Below, piece after piece: positions 25,905-34,916 of a stretch of 64,000 nucleotides of DNA. The position numbers and the translations under genes are program-made. Positions within the stretch are counted from its first letter, which is position 1; each line of letters starts with the position of its first letter. The notes under the pieces were generated by a model. That model saw only the letters and a program-made list of their open reading frames with translations. It made no database searches and was not told the origin of the DNA. This DNA comes from Pseudoalteromonas tunicata (GTDB taxonomy: Bacteria > Pseudomonadota > Gammaproteobacteria > Enterobacterales > Alteromonadaceae), in the NCBI RefSeq assembly GCF_002310815.1, contig NZ_CP011032.1:3750001-3814000 (forward strand), in the 5' to 3' direction.

Positions 25905-27020
25905 ATGAGCTACAAAAAAGAGTTTATATTGGCCGACGGAATTTATTTATTAAGCCACTCAGTTGGGCGGCCTTTGCTTAATTGCCATGATGTATTACAG
26001 CAAACTTTTTTAGATCCCTGGCAACAATCTAACCGAGAGCCTTGGCCTGATTGGCTGGCAGTGATCAGTGAGTTTCAAACTGCACTAGCACATCTTTTTC
26101 ATGCTCAAGCGGAAGACTTTTGCCCGCAAGCTAACTTATCAAGTGCACTCACTAAAATTCTTGGCTCACTAGCGCAATTACAACAAGCAAATACCACAGT
26201 GCTATTAAGTGAAGATGACTTTCCAAGCATGGCCTTTGCCTTTCAACATGCCCTGCATCAGCAGGCTAATATTCGTTTTATGCCAAAACAAACTGACTTA
26301 ACTCAATTTGATAACTGGCTGCCTTATTTAACCGACGACCTTGATGCTGTGTTTATTTGCCACGCTTACTCCAATACCGGCCAAGTTGCACCAATTAATG
26401 AAATCGTAGCAAAAACAAAAGCGATGGGCATTATCAGCATCATAGATTGCGCCCAATCAGCAGGAGTTGTGCCGCTAGATATTAGTCATACTGATGCCGA
26501 CTTTGTTATTGGTTCAAGTGTAAAATGGCTTTGTGGTGGGCCTGGTGCTGCTTTTTTATGGGTAAATCCTAAGCGTGAAGCGCAATGCCAACCCAAAGAT
26601 GTCGGCTGGTTTTCACATCAAGATCCATTTGAGTTTAATAGCCATCATTTTAGCTACCATTCAAGTGCGCTTAAATTCTGGGGGGGGACTCCTTCTATTT
26701 TACCTTACGCCATTGCAGCTAATAGCATTGGTTATTTTGCTAAACTGAGTCCAAAAAAAATCCAAAGCCATAACCAAGCGTTACTCTTACCTCTGATTAA
26801 TGCATTTACACAATATTGTGTTTCACCAACTGAGCTTTTGCTTGCCAGTGGCACCTGTATCTTAAATTTTGCCAATAAGCAGGAAAATATTTTAACTGCG
26901 CTGCGTAAAAATAATATTAGCGTGGATGTACGAAAATACGGCATCCGTATTTCACCCCATATTTATAATGATGAAACACAAATAGACCAACTAATTGGGA
27001 TTATAAAACAGAACTTATAA
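25905..27020 (+). CDS. class V aminotransferase-fold PLP enzyme, kynureninase-like
   Basis: A 371-residue fold-type I PLP enzyme. The cofactor lysine is K207 in GSSVKWLCGGPGAAFLWV, close to the kynureninase pattern (YKYLNGGPG). D181 in IIDCAQSAGVVP should contact the PLP ring nitrogen; HAYSNTGQ and FWGGTPSIL are further family landmarks. It is shorter than typical kynureninase (about 416). Start ATG lies 4 nt after the stop of the dioxygenase gene with AAGG upstream, so the two form an operon. A kynurenine-type substrate made by the partner is the obvious hypothesis. Cysteine desulfurase-like or epimerase activity is the alternative. Contains a run of eight G at 26680-26687. Confidence 0.85.
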   Translation: MSYKKEFILADGIYLLSHSVGRPLLNCHDVLQQTFLDPWQQSNREPWPDWLAVISEFQTALAHLFHAQAEDFCPQANLSSALTKILGSLAQLQQANTTVLLSEDDFPSMAFAFQHALHQQANIRFMPKQTDLTQFDNWLPYLTDDLDAVFICHAYSNTGQVAPINEIVAKTKAMGIISIIDCAQSAGVVPLDISHTDADFVIGSSVKWLCGGPGAAFLWVNPKREAQCQPKDVGWFSHQDPFEFNSHHFSYHSSALKFWGGTPSILPYAIAANSIGYFAKLSPKKIQSHNQALLLPLINAFTQYCVSPTELLLASGTCILNFANKQENILTALRKNNISVDVRKYGIRISPHIYNDETQIDQLIGIIKQNL

Positions 27021-27051
27021 TTAACCTCAACACTGGTTAATAAAGAGAAAA

Positions 27052-27825
27052 CTACTGCGATTGTAGACTTTTGATTATTTCTTGGGCTGGCTTTTCACCA
27101 TACCATTTTACAATAATTTCATAATAAACTGCCGACTGAAATAATTGACGATATGCTTTTTGATAGGCTTCAATAATTTCAGTATCTGTATCTTTGGTGA
27201 AGGCCAAATAAATATCATTAGCTTTAATTTCAAGTGCAGGTTCAAGCTCATTTGGATCTAAAAAAGCGAGTTCGGCTAACCGCTGCACACCGAGGTTAGT
27301 CGTTAAAATCACATCATTATGATTGGCGTATAATTTTCTCATTCTCGCGACATTATCTTCAGACAAGTCTAAGTTATTAAAACCTAAACTGAGCAAGTAA
27401 TTAGCTTTAGCATCATTTCGTGTCGCGGCAATAGAATGAATTTGCTTTGCATCTTCTAAGCTATTAATTTTTAATGCTGAACTATAATGCTTGTACAAAA
27501 CCCATTTCACTCGCAATAATGGTCCAATCCAATGAAATTGCTGCTCTCGCTCACTTGTTCGCGAAGTTGAAAACAACGCTGTATTGGGTGTTTTAAGTAC
27601 GGTATTAAACGCACGAGTCCAAGGCATTACCTTAGTTTTAACCCGATAGCCAGCCAAGCGATTAAGCTCTTCTATCATTTCCACGCTTGAACCAACTAAA
27701 ATGCCAGACTCATCAAGGTAATTACCTGGAGGAGATATTTCAGTATAAAAATTTAAGCTAGGTTTTTGTGCAAAGGTAACGCAGGAGAAGCATAGTGATA
27801 AAACGATTGTGTAAAATCGGGTCAT
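27052..27825 (-). CDS. periplasmic solute-binding protein, family 3 (SBP_bac_3)
   Basis: A 257-residue protein. I start at 27825 because GGAGG stands 4 nt upstream and the product then opens with a signal peptide (MTRFYTIVLSLCFSCVTFA); an ATG 60 nt upstream adds an unlikely leader. The mature part starts NFYTEISPPGNYLDESG and continues VGSSVEMIEELNRLAGY and KVMPWTRAFN, typical of the amino-acid-binding fold. No ABC permease or ATPase is adjacent, so it may be an orphan receptor component or a scavenging protein. Such short, unlinked members are common in Shewanella and Pseudoalteromonas. Confidence 0.87.
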   Translation of the reverse strand: MTRFYTIVLSLCFSCVTFAQKPSLNFYTEISPPGNYLDESGILVGSSVEMIEELNRLAGYRVKTKVMPWTRAFNTVLKTPNTALFSTSRTSEREQQFHWIGPLLRVKWVLYKHYSSALKINSLEDAKQIHSIAATRNDAKANYLLSLGFNNLDLSEDNVARMRKLYANHNDVILTTNLGVQRLAELAFLDPNELEPALEIKANDIYLAFTKDTDTEIIEAYQKAYRQLFQSAVYYEIIVKWYGEKPAQEIIKSLQSQ

Positions 27826-27933
27826 AGCGCCTCCATTATTGTTATTTTTGAAATGTACTAATAATGTAGCATAAATTTTATTCACTTAGGCACAGCTAGT
27901 GAGCAAAACTAGGATAAATATTTGCAGCAAGTT

Positions 27934-28917
27934 TTAATAAGAACTCGTTGCCGTACAGCCAACGGGCAACCATGTAACAACTTGCTGATGGTAATAGCTT
28001 AACCATAATTGTGCCGCCTGAGCTTCTGAATACTGCTCAACCTCTTTGAGCGCCGACGCTTTTGCTATCATCTCGTGACTAAATTGAATATTTTTTAATA
28101 ACTGGTATGCGCAAGGTGAAGTTTGCTCTAAGCCCGGCCAAGCAATTTTTTTTATTTGGCTTACTTCTGGGCTACCACAATCATGAGTCATATTATTATT
28201 AATACCCCAATTAGGATTCAGTTCACACTCAGGTTCATATTGAGGAAATTTGATAAACTGGCCTTTGACATAAAGATCTGTCCAATTTGGTGTCCAATTA
28301 AGCAGTACGATTGGCTTTTTATTCTCTACGGCATAATTGAGTTTTTGCCATAATGGCATCGCACTTGATAAGCGTTTAATACGAAAATCTAAATTTAAGG
28401 CGCGAATTAACTCCGCATGACGAGCATTCCAGGGCCCGGTAAAAAACAGCCCTTGTTTAGGATTATTTTCACTTGCGAACAATGAAGCACATTGATTTAA
28501 AGCCTGCCAATCAGGCAGCTGAGGGCATAATTCCAGAACATATTCTGGCACCCACCACTCTTCACGACCAATCGCATCATGATTACCAAGGTCTTCAAAC
28601 CACCTTTTTGCCAACCCTTTTACCAAAACATCAGTTACTGAGCTTTGCCATACCTCAACTTGAATATGAACAATGCCTTGGCGCAGAGCGCCCCATTGGT
28701 CTTCAACTGAAATATCTTGATATTCAACAGGGTAACCCAATTGTTTTATCAAAGTACCTACCGCCTGTGATAATACTCGCTGGCTTGCCCATTCATTTAC
28801 TGCAATCACCACAACAGGTTTTTGCGCTTGTATTATTTGACCAGCCACACTCTGTTGACTAAAGAAAATAAATGCATAAAAAAGCAAAGCAGATAAAACG
28901 CTATAAACTCGCTTCAT
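27934..28917 (-). CDS. glycine betaine/choline-type substrate-binding protein (OpuAC/ProX-like)
   Basis: A 327-residue exported protein. I prefer the ATG at 28917, which yields a direct signal peptide (MKRVYSVLSALLFYAFIFFS); the longer frame would need a TTG. The mature fold matches OpuAC: an early VVIAVNEWASQRVL strand-helix unit, IHVEVWQ-type residues, and later VLLNWTPNWTDL, rich in the aromatic residues that cage quaternary amines. No cognate permease or ATPase is adjacent. It is followed on the same strand, 109 nt away, by another solute-binding protein gene. Confidence 0.85.
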   Translation of the reverse strand: MKRVYSVLSALLFYAFIFFSQQSVAGQIIQAQKPVVVIAVNEWASQRVLSQAVGTLIKQLGYPVEYQDISVEDQWGALRQGIVHIQVEVWQSSVTDVLVKGLAKRWFEDLGNHDAIGREEWWVPEYVLELCPQLPDWQALNQCASLFASENNPKQGLFFTGPWNARHAELIRALNLDFRIKRLSSAMPLWQKLNYAVENKKPIVLLNWTPNWTDLYVKGQFIKFPQYEPECELNPNWGINNNMTHDCGSPEVSQIKKIAWPGLEQTSPCAYQLLKNIQFSHEMIAKASALKEVEQYSEAQAAQLWLSYYHQQVVTWLPVGCTATSSY

Positions 28918-29003
28918 AAAACCACTCAATAATATCAATCAAATCAGTATAGCTGCTATTATCATTTTTGATTCGCACACTGCGGGCCGCTTGTTTTATA
29001 CAA

Positions 29004-30287
29004 TTAGCAAGGGAGAATAATAACAACCCGAGTCCCAACTCCTGTGGTATTTGGTTTTAAATACAAATGCCCACCTTGATTACGGATCAACTCGCGACTA
29101 ATCACCAAGCCAATTCCTGCACCTTGCTGCTTGGTGGTGTAAAACGGCACAAACAAATTATCTGGATTATTAATCCCCACCCCCTGATCAATTATTTCAA
29201 TAACAATATCTGCACCTTGTTGTTGCCAAATAAGTGTTGGTGGCGTGGCACCTGCAGCTTCAAAAGCATTTTTAATTAAGTTAATCAGTGCCTGCTCTAA
29301 CTGACCTAAATCAACTGAGAAAGTAAAGCTATCTTGATTTGGCAACTCAAGTTCAGGAAAAATAGCCTGTAAACGCTGATTAATTTGCTCACTACTGACG
29401 ATTTGTTTTTGTGCTGCTGCCACTTGCGAAAACGCACTATAACTGGCGACAAAATCAAGTAAGTGTTGAGCGCGCTTTTCAATCACTTGCAACATATCAG
29501 AAGCCAAATCACCTTTTTGACCCAACTGCCCTTGCTTTTTCATGTGTAATAACGACTGGCTCATCGAATAAATCGGGGTTAATGAGTTTCGAACTTCGTG
29601 ATTGATAACGCGAATTAACCTTTGCCAAACTTGCTGCTCATTAGCGCGTAATTGATTTTCTATTGAAAAGAAGGCTAACAATTCGTAACAATGCCCAGAG
29701 CGCCAAAATTGATGACTCGATATTTGAAACCGCTCTTTAAAATCAGCATGTTCACTTTGTTGCCAATCAAGACCTGCACGCTCAAGCCCTATTTCTTGGG
29801 CGTGAAGGCCCTCAACTCGCTTTAACTGTAATAGGATTAATAAAGCATCATTACCTGAATACACATGTCCATGGGGGTCGAGTATCACAATGGGTAAATC
29901 AAGCATGGCTACAAACTCAAAGACAAATCCTTCGGTTTGACTATATTCTCGCTTTTTATTAGCGATTTTATTGCTTAATTTTGTAAAGTCATTTTTTAAG
30001 TCAGCAACTCGCCCACTTGAATATTGCGCCAAATGCCAGCTATTGCTTTCTTCACTTGCTAATGCATCGAGCTGTAAACCAAAACGCTCAAGTACATCGC
30101 ACATCAAAACATAGCTTTTGCTAAGCGCCCAGGCTGTGAGCACAAGAATTGGCAATAACAAGGTGACACTGGTAAACCAATCAAATTGCCACATATAAGC
30201 CAGCAACATTGCCATTATACTGACAATAAAAAAGATCACCCCAAACAGCTGTTTTAAGCGTTTTTCTAACGAACTGTCGGTGCGCAT
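29004..30287 (-). CDS. NtrB-like sensor histidine kinase
   Basis: A 427-residue kinase with two N-terminal helices (about 14-33 and 38-58) separated by only a few residues, so it has almost no periplasmic sensor. A PAS-like region (about 118-210) and the kinase core follow. The phosphoacceptor is H230 in RVINHEVRNSLTP, the NtrB-type H-box; the ATP site has EIIDQGVGI and GAGIGLVISREL. It starts at the nucleotide after the stop of the NtrC-like regulator gene, so the two are co-transcribed. Lack of a periplasmic domain suggests sensing within the membrane or through the adjacent transporter. Confidence 0.92.
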   Translation of the reverse strand: MRTDSSLEKRLKQLFGVIFFIVSIMAMLLAYMWQFDWFTSVTLLLPILVLTAWALSKSYVLMCDVLERFGLQLDALASEESNSWHLAQYSSGRVADLKNDFTKLSNKIANKKREYSQTEGFVFEFVAMLDLPIVILDPHGHVYSGNDALLILLQLKRVEGLHAQEIGLERAGLDWQQSEHADFKERFQISSHQFWRSGHCYELLAFFSIENQLRANEQQVWQRLIRVINHEVRNSLTPIYSMSQSLLHMKKQGQLGQKGDLASDMLQVIEKRAQHLLDFVASYSAFSQVAAAQKQIVSSEQINQRLQAIFPELELPNQDSFTFSVDLGQLEQALINLIKNAFEAAGATPPTLIWQQQGADIVIEIIDQGVGINNPDNLFVPFYTTKQQGAGIGLVISRELIRNQGGHLYLKPNTTGVGTRVVIILPC

Positions 30288-31649
30288 TTAATTATCCAAA
30301 TCTTTTAAATCGAGCTGATGCTTTTCAATTCGCCGATAAATAGCTGACTTACTTAACCCTAAAAAATCACCGGCAGCTATCACATTGCCATCAAATTCAG
30401 CAATTGCCTTTAAAATCATTTGTTTTTCTAGCTCTTCCAGCGGTACTAAAGGAAAGGCTGCCGAAGAGGCGGTACTCGTAGGCGTTAGCGATAAATCGCT
30501 TGCCATAATCTCGTTGTTATCGCTCATGATCACCGCCCGTTCAATACAATGACTAAGTTCGCGCACATTACCCGGCCACTCATATTGCGTTAAGCGCATC
30601 TGCGCTTGAGCAGAAAAGACTAAACCCTTGCGCTGATATTTTTGACTATGGATCGCCAATAAATGCGTACTTAAGGCGATAATATCTTCGGGCCGCTCAC
30701 GCAACGGGGGAATATGTAATTCAATAGTATTAATGCGAAAAAACAAATCGCGACGAAACTCACCTTGTTCGATACTGCTCGCTATTTCAGCATTGGTTGC
30801 AGCAATAATTCTCACATTAGCTTGTTGTGTTTGGCTTGAACCGAGCACCTCAAATTCTTGACTTTCAAGCACGCGTAACATTTTACTTTGTAGCTCAAGA
30901 GGTAAAGTGGCAATCTCATCTAAAAATAGCGTGCCGCCATTAGCAATTTCAAAGCGACCGAGTCGGTCTTCTTTGGCATCGGTAAAGGCGCCTTTTTTAT
31001 GACCAAATAACTCACTTTCAAATAACGAAGGCGCTATAGCGCCAATATTAACACTGACAAAACGCTGATTTTTACGCGCTGAATGCTGATGAATAAAGTG
31101 CGCGAGTAAGCTTTTCCCGGTGCCATTTTCTCCGGTAATTAAAATACTGGCATCGGTTTGTGCTGCGCGCTTTGCTTGAGCCAATAAACGCATCATTTGG
31201 GGAGATTGTGCAATATACTCATCGGAATTTTCAGGCTGCATCGCTTTCAAACAGGCGTTATCATGGCTGATTTGTTGCTGTTTAAGTTGCTGCTGCACAA
31301 TAGAAATAAGCCGAATGTTATTCCAAGGCTTTTCAACAAAATCAACCGCACCCAACTGCATAGCTTTCACTGCCACATCCACACTGGCCCACGCTGTCAT
31401 CACCACAACAGGAATGGTCAGTTGCTGTGTTTTTAATTGCTGTAAAAATCGCAGCCCTTCTTCACCAGACGTGGTATCAAGCTTAAAATTCATATCCAAT
31501 AGAATTAAGTTTACTGAAGTCTGTTTAAGCAGTGCTAACGCCTCATCTGGACCTTGCGCCTCAATACAGTGACAACCTATTTGATTGAGCGCAACCACGG
31601 CAGCCATTCGTACATCGGCCTGATCATCAATAATTAAAATTGTGTTCAT
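30288..31649 (-). CDS. NtrC-family sigma-54-dependent response regulator
   Basis: A 453-residue activator: receiver (1-120; D52 in LILLDMNF, with a few extra residues after it, K107 in VEKPW), AAA+ ATPase (about 140-380; Walker A GENGTGKS at 173-180, Walker B GGTLFLDEIA), and a Fis-type helix-turn-helix (about 405-450; GDFLGLSKSAIYRRIEKH). The sigma-54 contact loop reads GAFTDA (220-225) instead of GAFTGA. It pairs with the kinase gene downstream. A sigma-54 promoter upstream of the adaptor gene at 36178 is its likely target, making the locus self-contained. Confidence 0.94.
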   Translation of the reverse strand: MNTILIIDDQADVRMAAVVALNQIGCHCIEAQGPDEALALLKQTSVNLILLDMNFKLDTTSGEEGLRFLQQLKTQQLTIPVVVMTAWASVDVAVKAMQLGAVDFVEKPWNNIRLISIVQQQLKQQQISHDNACLKAMQPENSDEYIAQSPQMMRLLAQAKRAAQTDASILITGENGTGKSLLAHFIHQHSARKNQRFVSVNIGAIAPSLFESELFGHKKGAFTDAKEDRLGRFEIANGGTLFLDEIATLPLELQSKMLRVLESQEFEVLGSSQTQQANVRIIAATNAEIASSIEQGEFRRDLFFRINTIELHIPPLRERPEDIIALSTHLLAIHSQKYQRKGLVFSAQAQMRLTQYEWPGNVRELSHCIERAVIMSDNNEIMASDLSLTPTSTASSAAFPLVPLEELEKQMILKAIAEFDGNVIAAGDFLGLSKSAIYRRIEKHQLDLKDLDN

Positions 31650-31669
31650 GTTGCTTCTTTTTATAAATC

Positions 31670-31701
31670 ACAAAGCAAAAGAGCGAACTCTTTTGCTTTG
31701 T
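31670..31701 (-). promoter_or_regulatory. UUCG-capped 14-bp hairpin between transporter and regulator genes
   Basis: On the transcribed minus strand ACAAAGCAAAAGAG, loop TTCG, CTCTTTTGCTTTGT. The 14-bp stem is perfect and the tetraloop is one of the most stable known. No T-tract follows, so it is unlikely to be a simple terminator; an RNA-stability or partial-attenuation role is inferred. A second small palindrome, TCCTCA / TGAGGA, lies at 31719-31733. Confidence 0.7.
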
Positions 31702-31744
31702 TAGTGAACAATATAACGTCCTCATTTTGAGGAATTGATGGTAC

Positions 31745-34207
31745 TTATTCGTTACGCAATGCTGCCATCGGTTTCGTTTTTAGCAAAATATACAAGGGCC
31801 TAAAACAAGCAATTATCGCAACCAGCGCTGTAAATAGTAACGCGACTATTTGTAAAATGGCATCAAACAGCAACCAATCGGTAAATAATGTAGGTAAAAG
31901 CGCTGAACTCAGTAAAGTAATGCTTACAGCCAAGCAAAAACCTATACTAACGGGCAGTAAGGCTTCTTTATTAATAAGCTTAAATAAGCGCGCTTTTTTT
32001 GCCCCAAGCGCCATTCGAATACCAAATTCATAACGACGCAGTCCCAAGTTATAACTCAATACCCCAAAAATCCCGATGGCAGCAAGTAACAAAGTAAACA
32101 GCGCTAATGCGCTACATAACACCACAGTTAAGCGACTCATGTATAACAAGCCATCGTATTCTTGCTGTAAATCGCTAAATTGCCAAAGCGTTAAATGACT
32201 ATTAACCGTTGATAAATTCGTTAATACCGTTTCACCATCGAGTTTAAAGCCGGGTTCAACTTCAATCACAAAGGTCGCACTGTATGGGCGAGCCGGCCAC
32301 CAAATATGCCGACCTTGGTCTTTAGTAAAATATTTTGGATGGTTAAAATCTTCCGTTATACCCACAATTTCATACGGCTTATCATCAAACCCTAAATAGG
32401 TTTTACCCAATAGCTCGCTAATATCCGCATCTGGCTGCAACCATTTTGCAACACTGACTGATACCATTAATTCGTCGACTTCGCCGCGCAGTGCTTGCTG
32501 GCTAAAGGTGCGACCCGCAATAATTTCAGTGCCCACCAGCGCAAAATAATCACTCCCAACCCATTGGCTTGGAAAGAAAATAGTGCTTTTGCCTTCAAGG
32601 TCAGTAATGGTATTGGCATTTTGCCTTGCTGTTATCGGGCTTTGCCCCATCGCCACTTGCTTAATGCCTTTGCTATTTTGCAGTACGCTTTGGTATTGTA
32701 AGTTTTTCTCAAATCGTTCAGGTAGCGTTGCTTCATCACCTTCTTGAAACAACTGCACAAAGTAAAGATTTTCTGTATTACTGCCGAGATGTCGACTCAT
32801 GGTATCAAGTGATTTACTCACCACCATAATCGAAAAGCTCACTAATAGCGTGGCAACAAAAACTTGCGCACCAATTAATACACGCACTGTACGCCCAGAA
32901 ACCTGGGACACACTCCCCTTGCCGCTGCTTTGTAGCTGACCACTTAAGGCTTGATAATTAACTAGTTTTGCCGTAATTCCGGCAAAAAGATATGCTAAAA
33001 CAATACAAATCAGCATTGCCACCAGCACCAAGTTAAAATCAAGACTTAAACTATTAACGAGCGGTAATCGCCCTTGTGCCAACATTTTAAATAGCTTTAT
33101 TCCCCATGCTGAAGCAAACAAAGCAACACTGAATGACATTGCCATCAACAATAGTGCTTGCAATAAAATAGCATTAAACAAGGTACTTCTTTTTGCACCC
33201 AGCACGGCCTGCAACGCAAGTGTTTTATGTTGCGCTAAAGCGCGCGAGAAAAACAAGGTACTGACATTAAGTACTGCTATTAACAACAAGCCCAACGCGC
33301 CAGCCAGCATCATCAAACTGAGCTGATCGTTATTTCCAAGTTCAACATCGCGATAACCTGTTACCATTGGGTTCACATCAGAAATCCCACCATTATTAAG
33401 CCATTGCGCTTTAATGCTATCGATTTGAACTTTTAAATCTTGCTCTGCTTGTATTTGTGTTACACCCGCTTTTAAGACGCCTATTAGCTTCAAATTCTTA
33501 AATGTATTTGTCCAAGGGCTTTGCCACTCTTTGTTATGAAAATAACGGCGGTCCGAACTTGTTGGTAACCATACATCCACTAAACCCGTTTTAATCATAA
33601 AAGGCGGGCTAAAATCTTCAGAAACTACTCCGCTAATGGTATAGCTTATGCTTCCTAATGTTTGCAGTGATTTACCAACAACCTCTGGGTCACTTTTTAA
33701 ATGCTTACGCCAAAACTGTTCAGAAATAACAACACTATCGTTTATTTCTTCTAGAGTTTCACCGCCACTAAATGCTTGCCCTAGAATAAACGGTGTATTG
33801 AGTACCTTAAAATAGTCACCACTCACATACAAAATATTTTCTTTTGGCTCACCGGCAATGTTTTTAAACACCATTTCATCGGCGTTAATCATCACCACAT
33901 GATCAAAGCTTAAATTATGTTTAAACCAATGCACGATTGATTGATAACTCTGAAAGCCTGGCGCATCGTTGTCTTGAAAAGTAGTGCGCTGTTCAACGAC
34001 GACCATACGGCTTTCGTCAAACACATCAAGCGGCTTCAAAAAATAACTATTAACCAAACTCAATACCACAAAAAGCGTGGCTAATGTCAACGCTAAAGTG
34101 GCAACAACAGCACTGACAAAACCAGGTGCACTTTTTAATGATGCCCACGCTAAGCGAAGTTGACTGCGGGTTTTTATAAAACTTGCCATATCACACCACC
34201 TCAGCAA
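31745..34207 (-). CDS. MacB/FtsX-type ABC transporter permease
   Basis: An 820-residue inner-membrane protein with a MacB-like periplasmic domain after the first helix (about 29-52), an FtsX three-helix unit at about 290-415, another helix near 445, a second periplasmic domain (about 465-690) and a last FtsX unit (about 700-815, with LRRYEFGIRMALGAKKARLF). This duplicated layout is typical of mechanotransmission-type exporters for peptides or lipids. Its 5' end overlaps the ATPase gene by 17 nt, so permease, ATPase and adaptor are co-expressed. The substrate is unknown. Confidence 0.92.
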   Translation of the reverse strand: MLRWCDMASFIKTRSQLRLAWASLKSAPGFVSAVVATLALTLATLFVVLSLVNSYFLKPLDVFDESRMVVVEQRTTFQDNDAPGFQSYQSIVHWFKHNLSFDHVVMINADEMVFKNIAGEPKENILYVSGDYFKVLNTPFILGQAFSGGETLEEINDSVVISEQFWRKHLKSDPEVVGKSLQTLGSISYTISGVVSEDFSPPFMIKTGLVDVWLPTSSDRRYFHNKEWQSPWTNTFKNLKLIGVLKAGVTQIQAEQDLKVQIDSIKAQWLNNGGISDVNPMVTGYRDVELGNNDQLSLMMLAGALGLLLIAVLNVSTLFFSRALAQHKTLALQAVLGAKRSTLFNAILLQALLLMAMSFSVALFASAWGIKLFKMLAQGRLPLVNSLSLDFNLVLVAMLICIVLAYLFAGITAKLVNYQALSGQLQSSGKGSVSQVSGRTVRVLIGAQVFVATLLVSFSIMVVSKSLDTMSRHLGSNTENLYFVQLFQEGDEATLPERFEKNLQYQSVLQNSKGIKQVAMGQSPITARQNANTITDLEGKSTIFFPSQWVGSDYFALVGTEIIAGRTFSQQALRGEVDELMVSVSVAKWLQPDADISELLGKTYLGFDDKPYEIVGITEDFNHPKYFTKDQGRHIWWPARPYSATFVIEVEPGFKLDGETVLTNLSTVNSHLTLWQFSDLQQEYDGLLYMSRLTVVLCSALALFTLLLAAIGIFGVLSYNLGLRRYEFGIRMALGAKKARLFKLINKEALLPVSIGFCLAVSITLLSSALLPTLFTDWLLFDAILQIVALLFTALVAIIACFRPLYILLKTKPMAALRNE

Positions 34208-34916
34208 CTGACGCTGTATCGCGCGCTTTTGAATACGCTATGATTTCACCATCGAGCAACTTAAGCTGCGTTTTTGCGCGTCCTGCATAACGCAAATCAT
34301 GTGTCACCATGCAAATAGTGGTGCCTTTTTGATTCAGTGCATCAAGTAAATCCATCACTGCATCGCCATTTTTTGAATCAAGGTTACCGGTTGGTTCATC
34401 AACCAACAAAATGCTTGGATTACCCGCAAGTGCACGCGCTATAGCAATACGCTGCTGCTGCCCACCAGACAGCTGATTGGGTTTATGCTGTGCTCTGTGA
34501 CCCATTTCAACCTCTGCCAATGCCTTTTTTACCGCATTATCAATCGCAGATTGACTCATAGCCGGTTCGCGATAAGTCAGCGGTAGTGCGACGTTATCAA
34601 ATACCGAAAGCTCATCAATCAAATTAAACGATTGAAAAATAAATCCAATATGTAAATTTCGCAGCTCTGCTTGTTTATCCATATCAAGGCTTGAGGTATC
34701 AATACCTTTAATAAAATATTGACCACTGCTTGGACTATCAAGCAAACCTAATAACGATAACAAAGTCGACTTTCCACCCCCTGATGGGCCACTGATACAA
34801 ATGTAATCGCCCTGATGTACTTCAAGGTCAATGTTTTTAAGGGCATAGGTTTCAACATTTTGGCTGCGGTAAACCTTGGCGATTTTTTTTAATGAAATAA
34901 GCGTGTTTGAATTCAT
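34191..34916 (-). CDS. LolD/MacB-type ABC transporter ATP-binding protein
   Basis: A 241-residue ATPase. Walker A GPSGGGKSTLL, Q-loop FIFQSFNLIDELSVFDNV, signature LSGGQQQRIAIARAL, Walker B ILLVDEPTGNLD, and H-loop MVTHDLRYAG are all intact. The Q-loop context and length place it with the LolD/MacB/FtsE group that works with FtsX-fold permeases. Its start overlaps the adaptor stop by 4 nt and its end overlaps the permease start by 17 nt. Confidence 0.96.
   Translation of the reverse strand: MNSNTLISLKKIAKVYRSQNVETYALKNIDLEVHQGDYICISGPSGGGKSTLLSLLGLLDSPSSGQYFIKGIDTSSLDMDKQAELRNLHIGFIFQSFNLIDELSVFDNVALPLTYREPAMSQSAIDNAVKKALAEVEMGHRAQHKPNQLSGGQQQRIAIARALAGNPSILLVDEPTGNLDSKNGDAVMDLLDALNQKGTTICMVTHDLRYAGRAKTQLKLLDGEIIAYSKARDTASVAEVV

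Noticed and set aside
24731..27020. Pyrrolnitrin biosynthesis cluster
   Set aside because: Only a PrnB-like gene is present; no halogenases (PrnA, PrnC) or Rieske oxygenase (PrnD) lie nearby.
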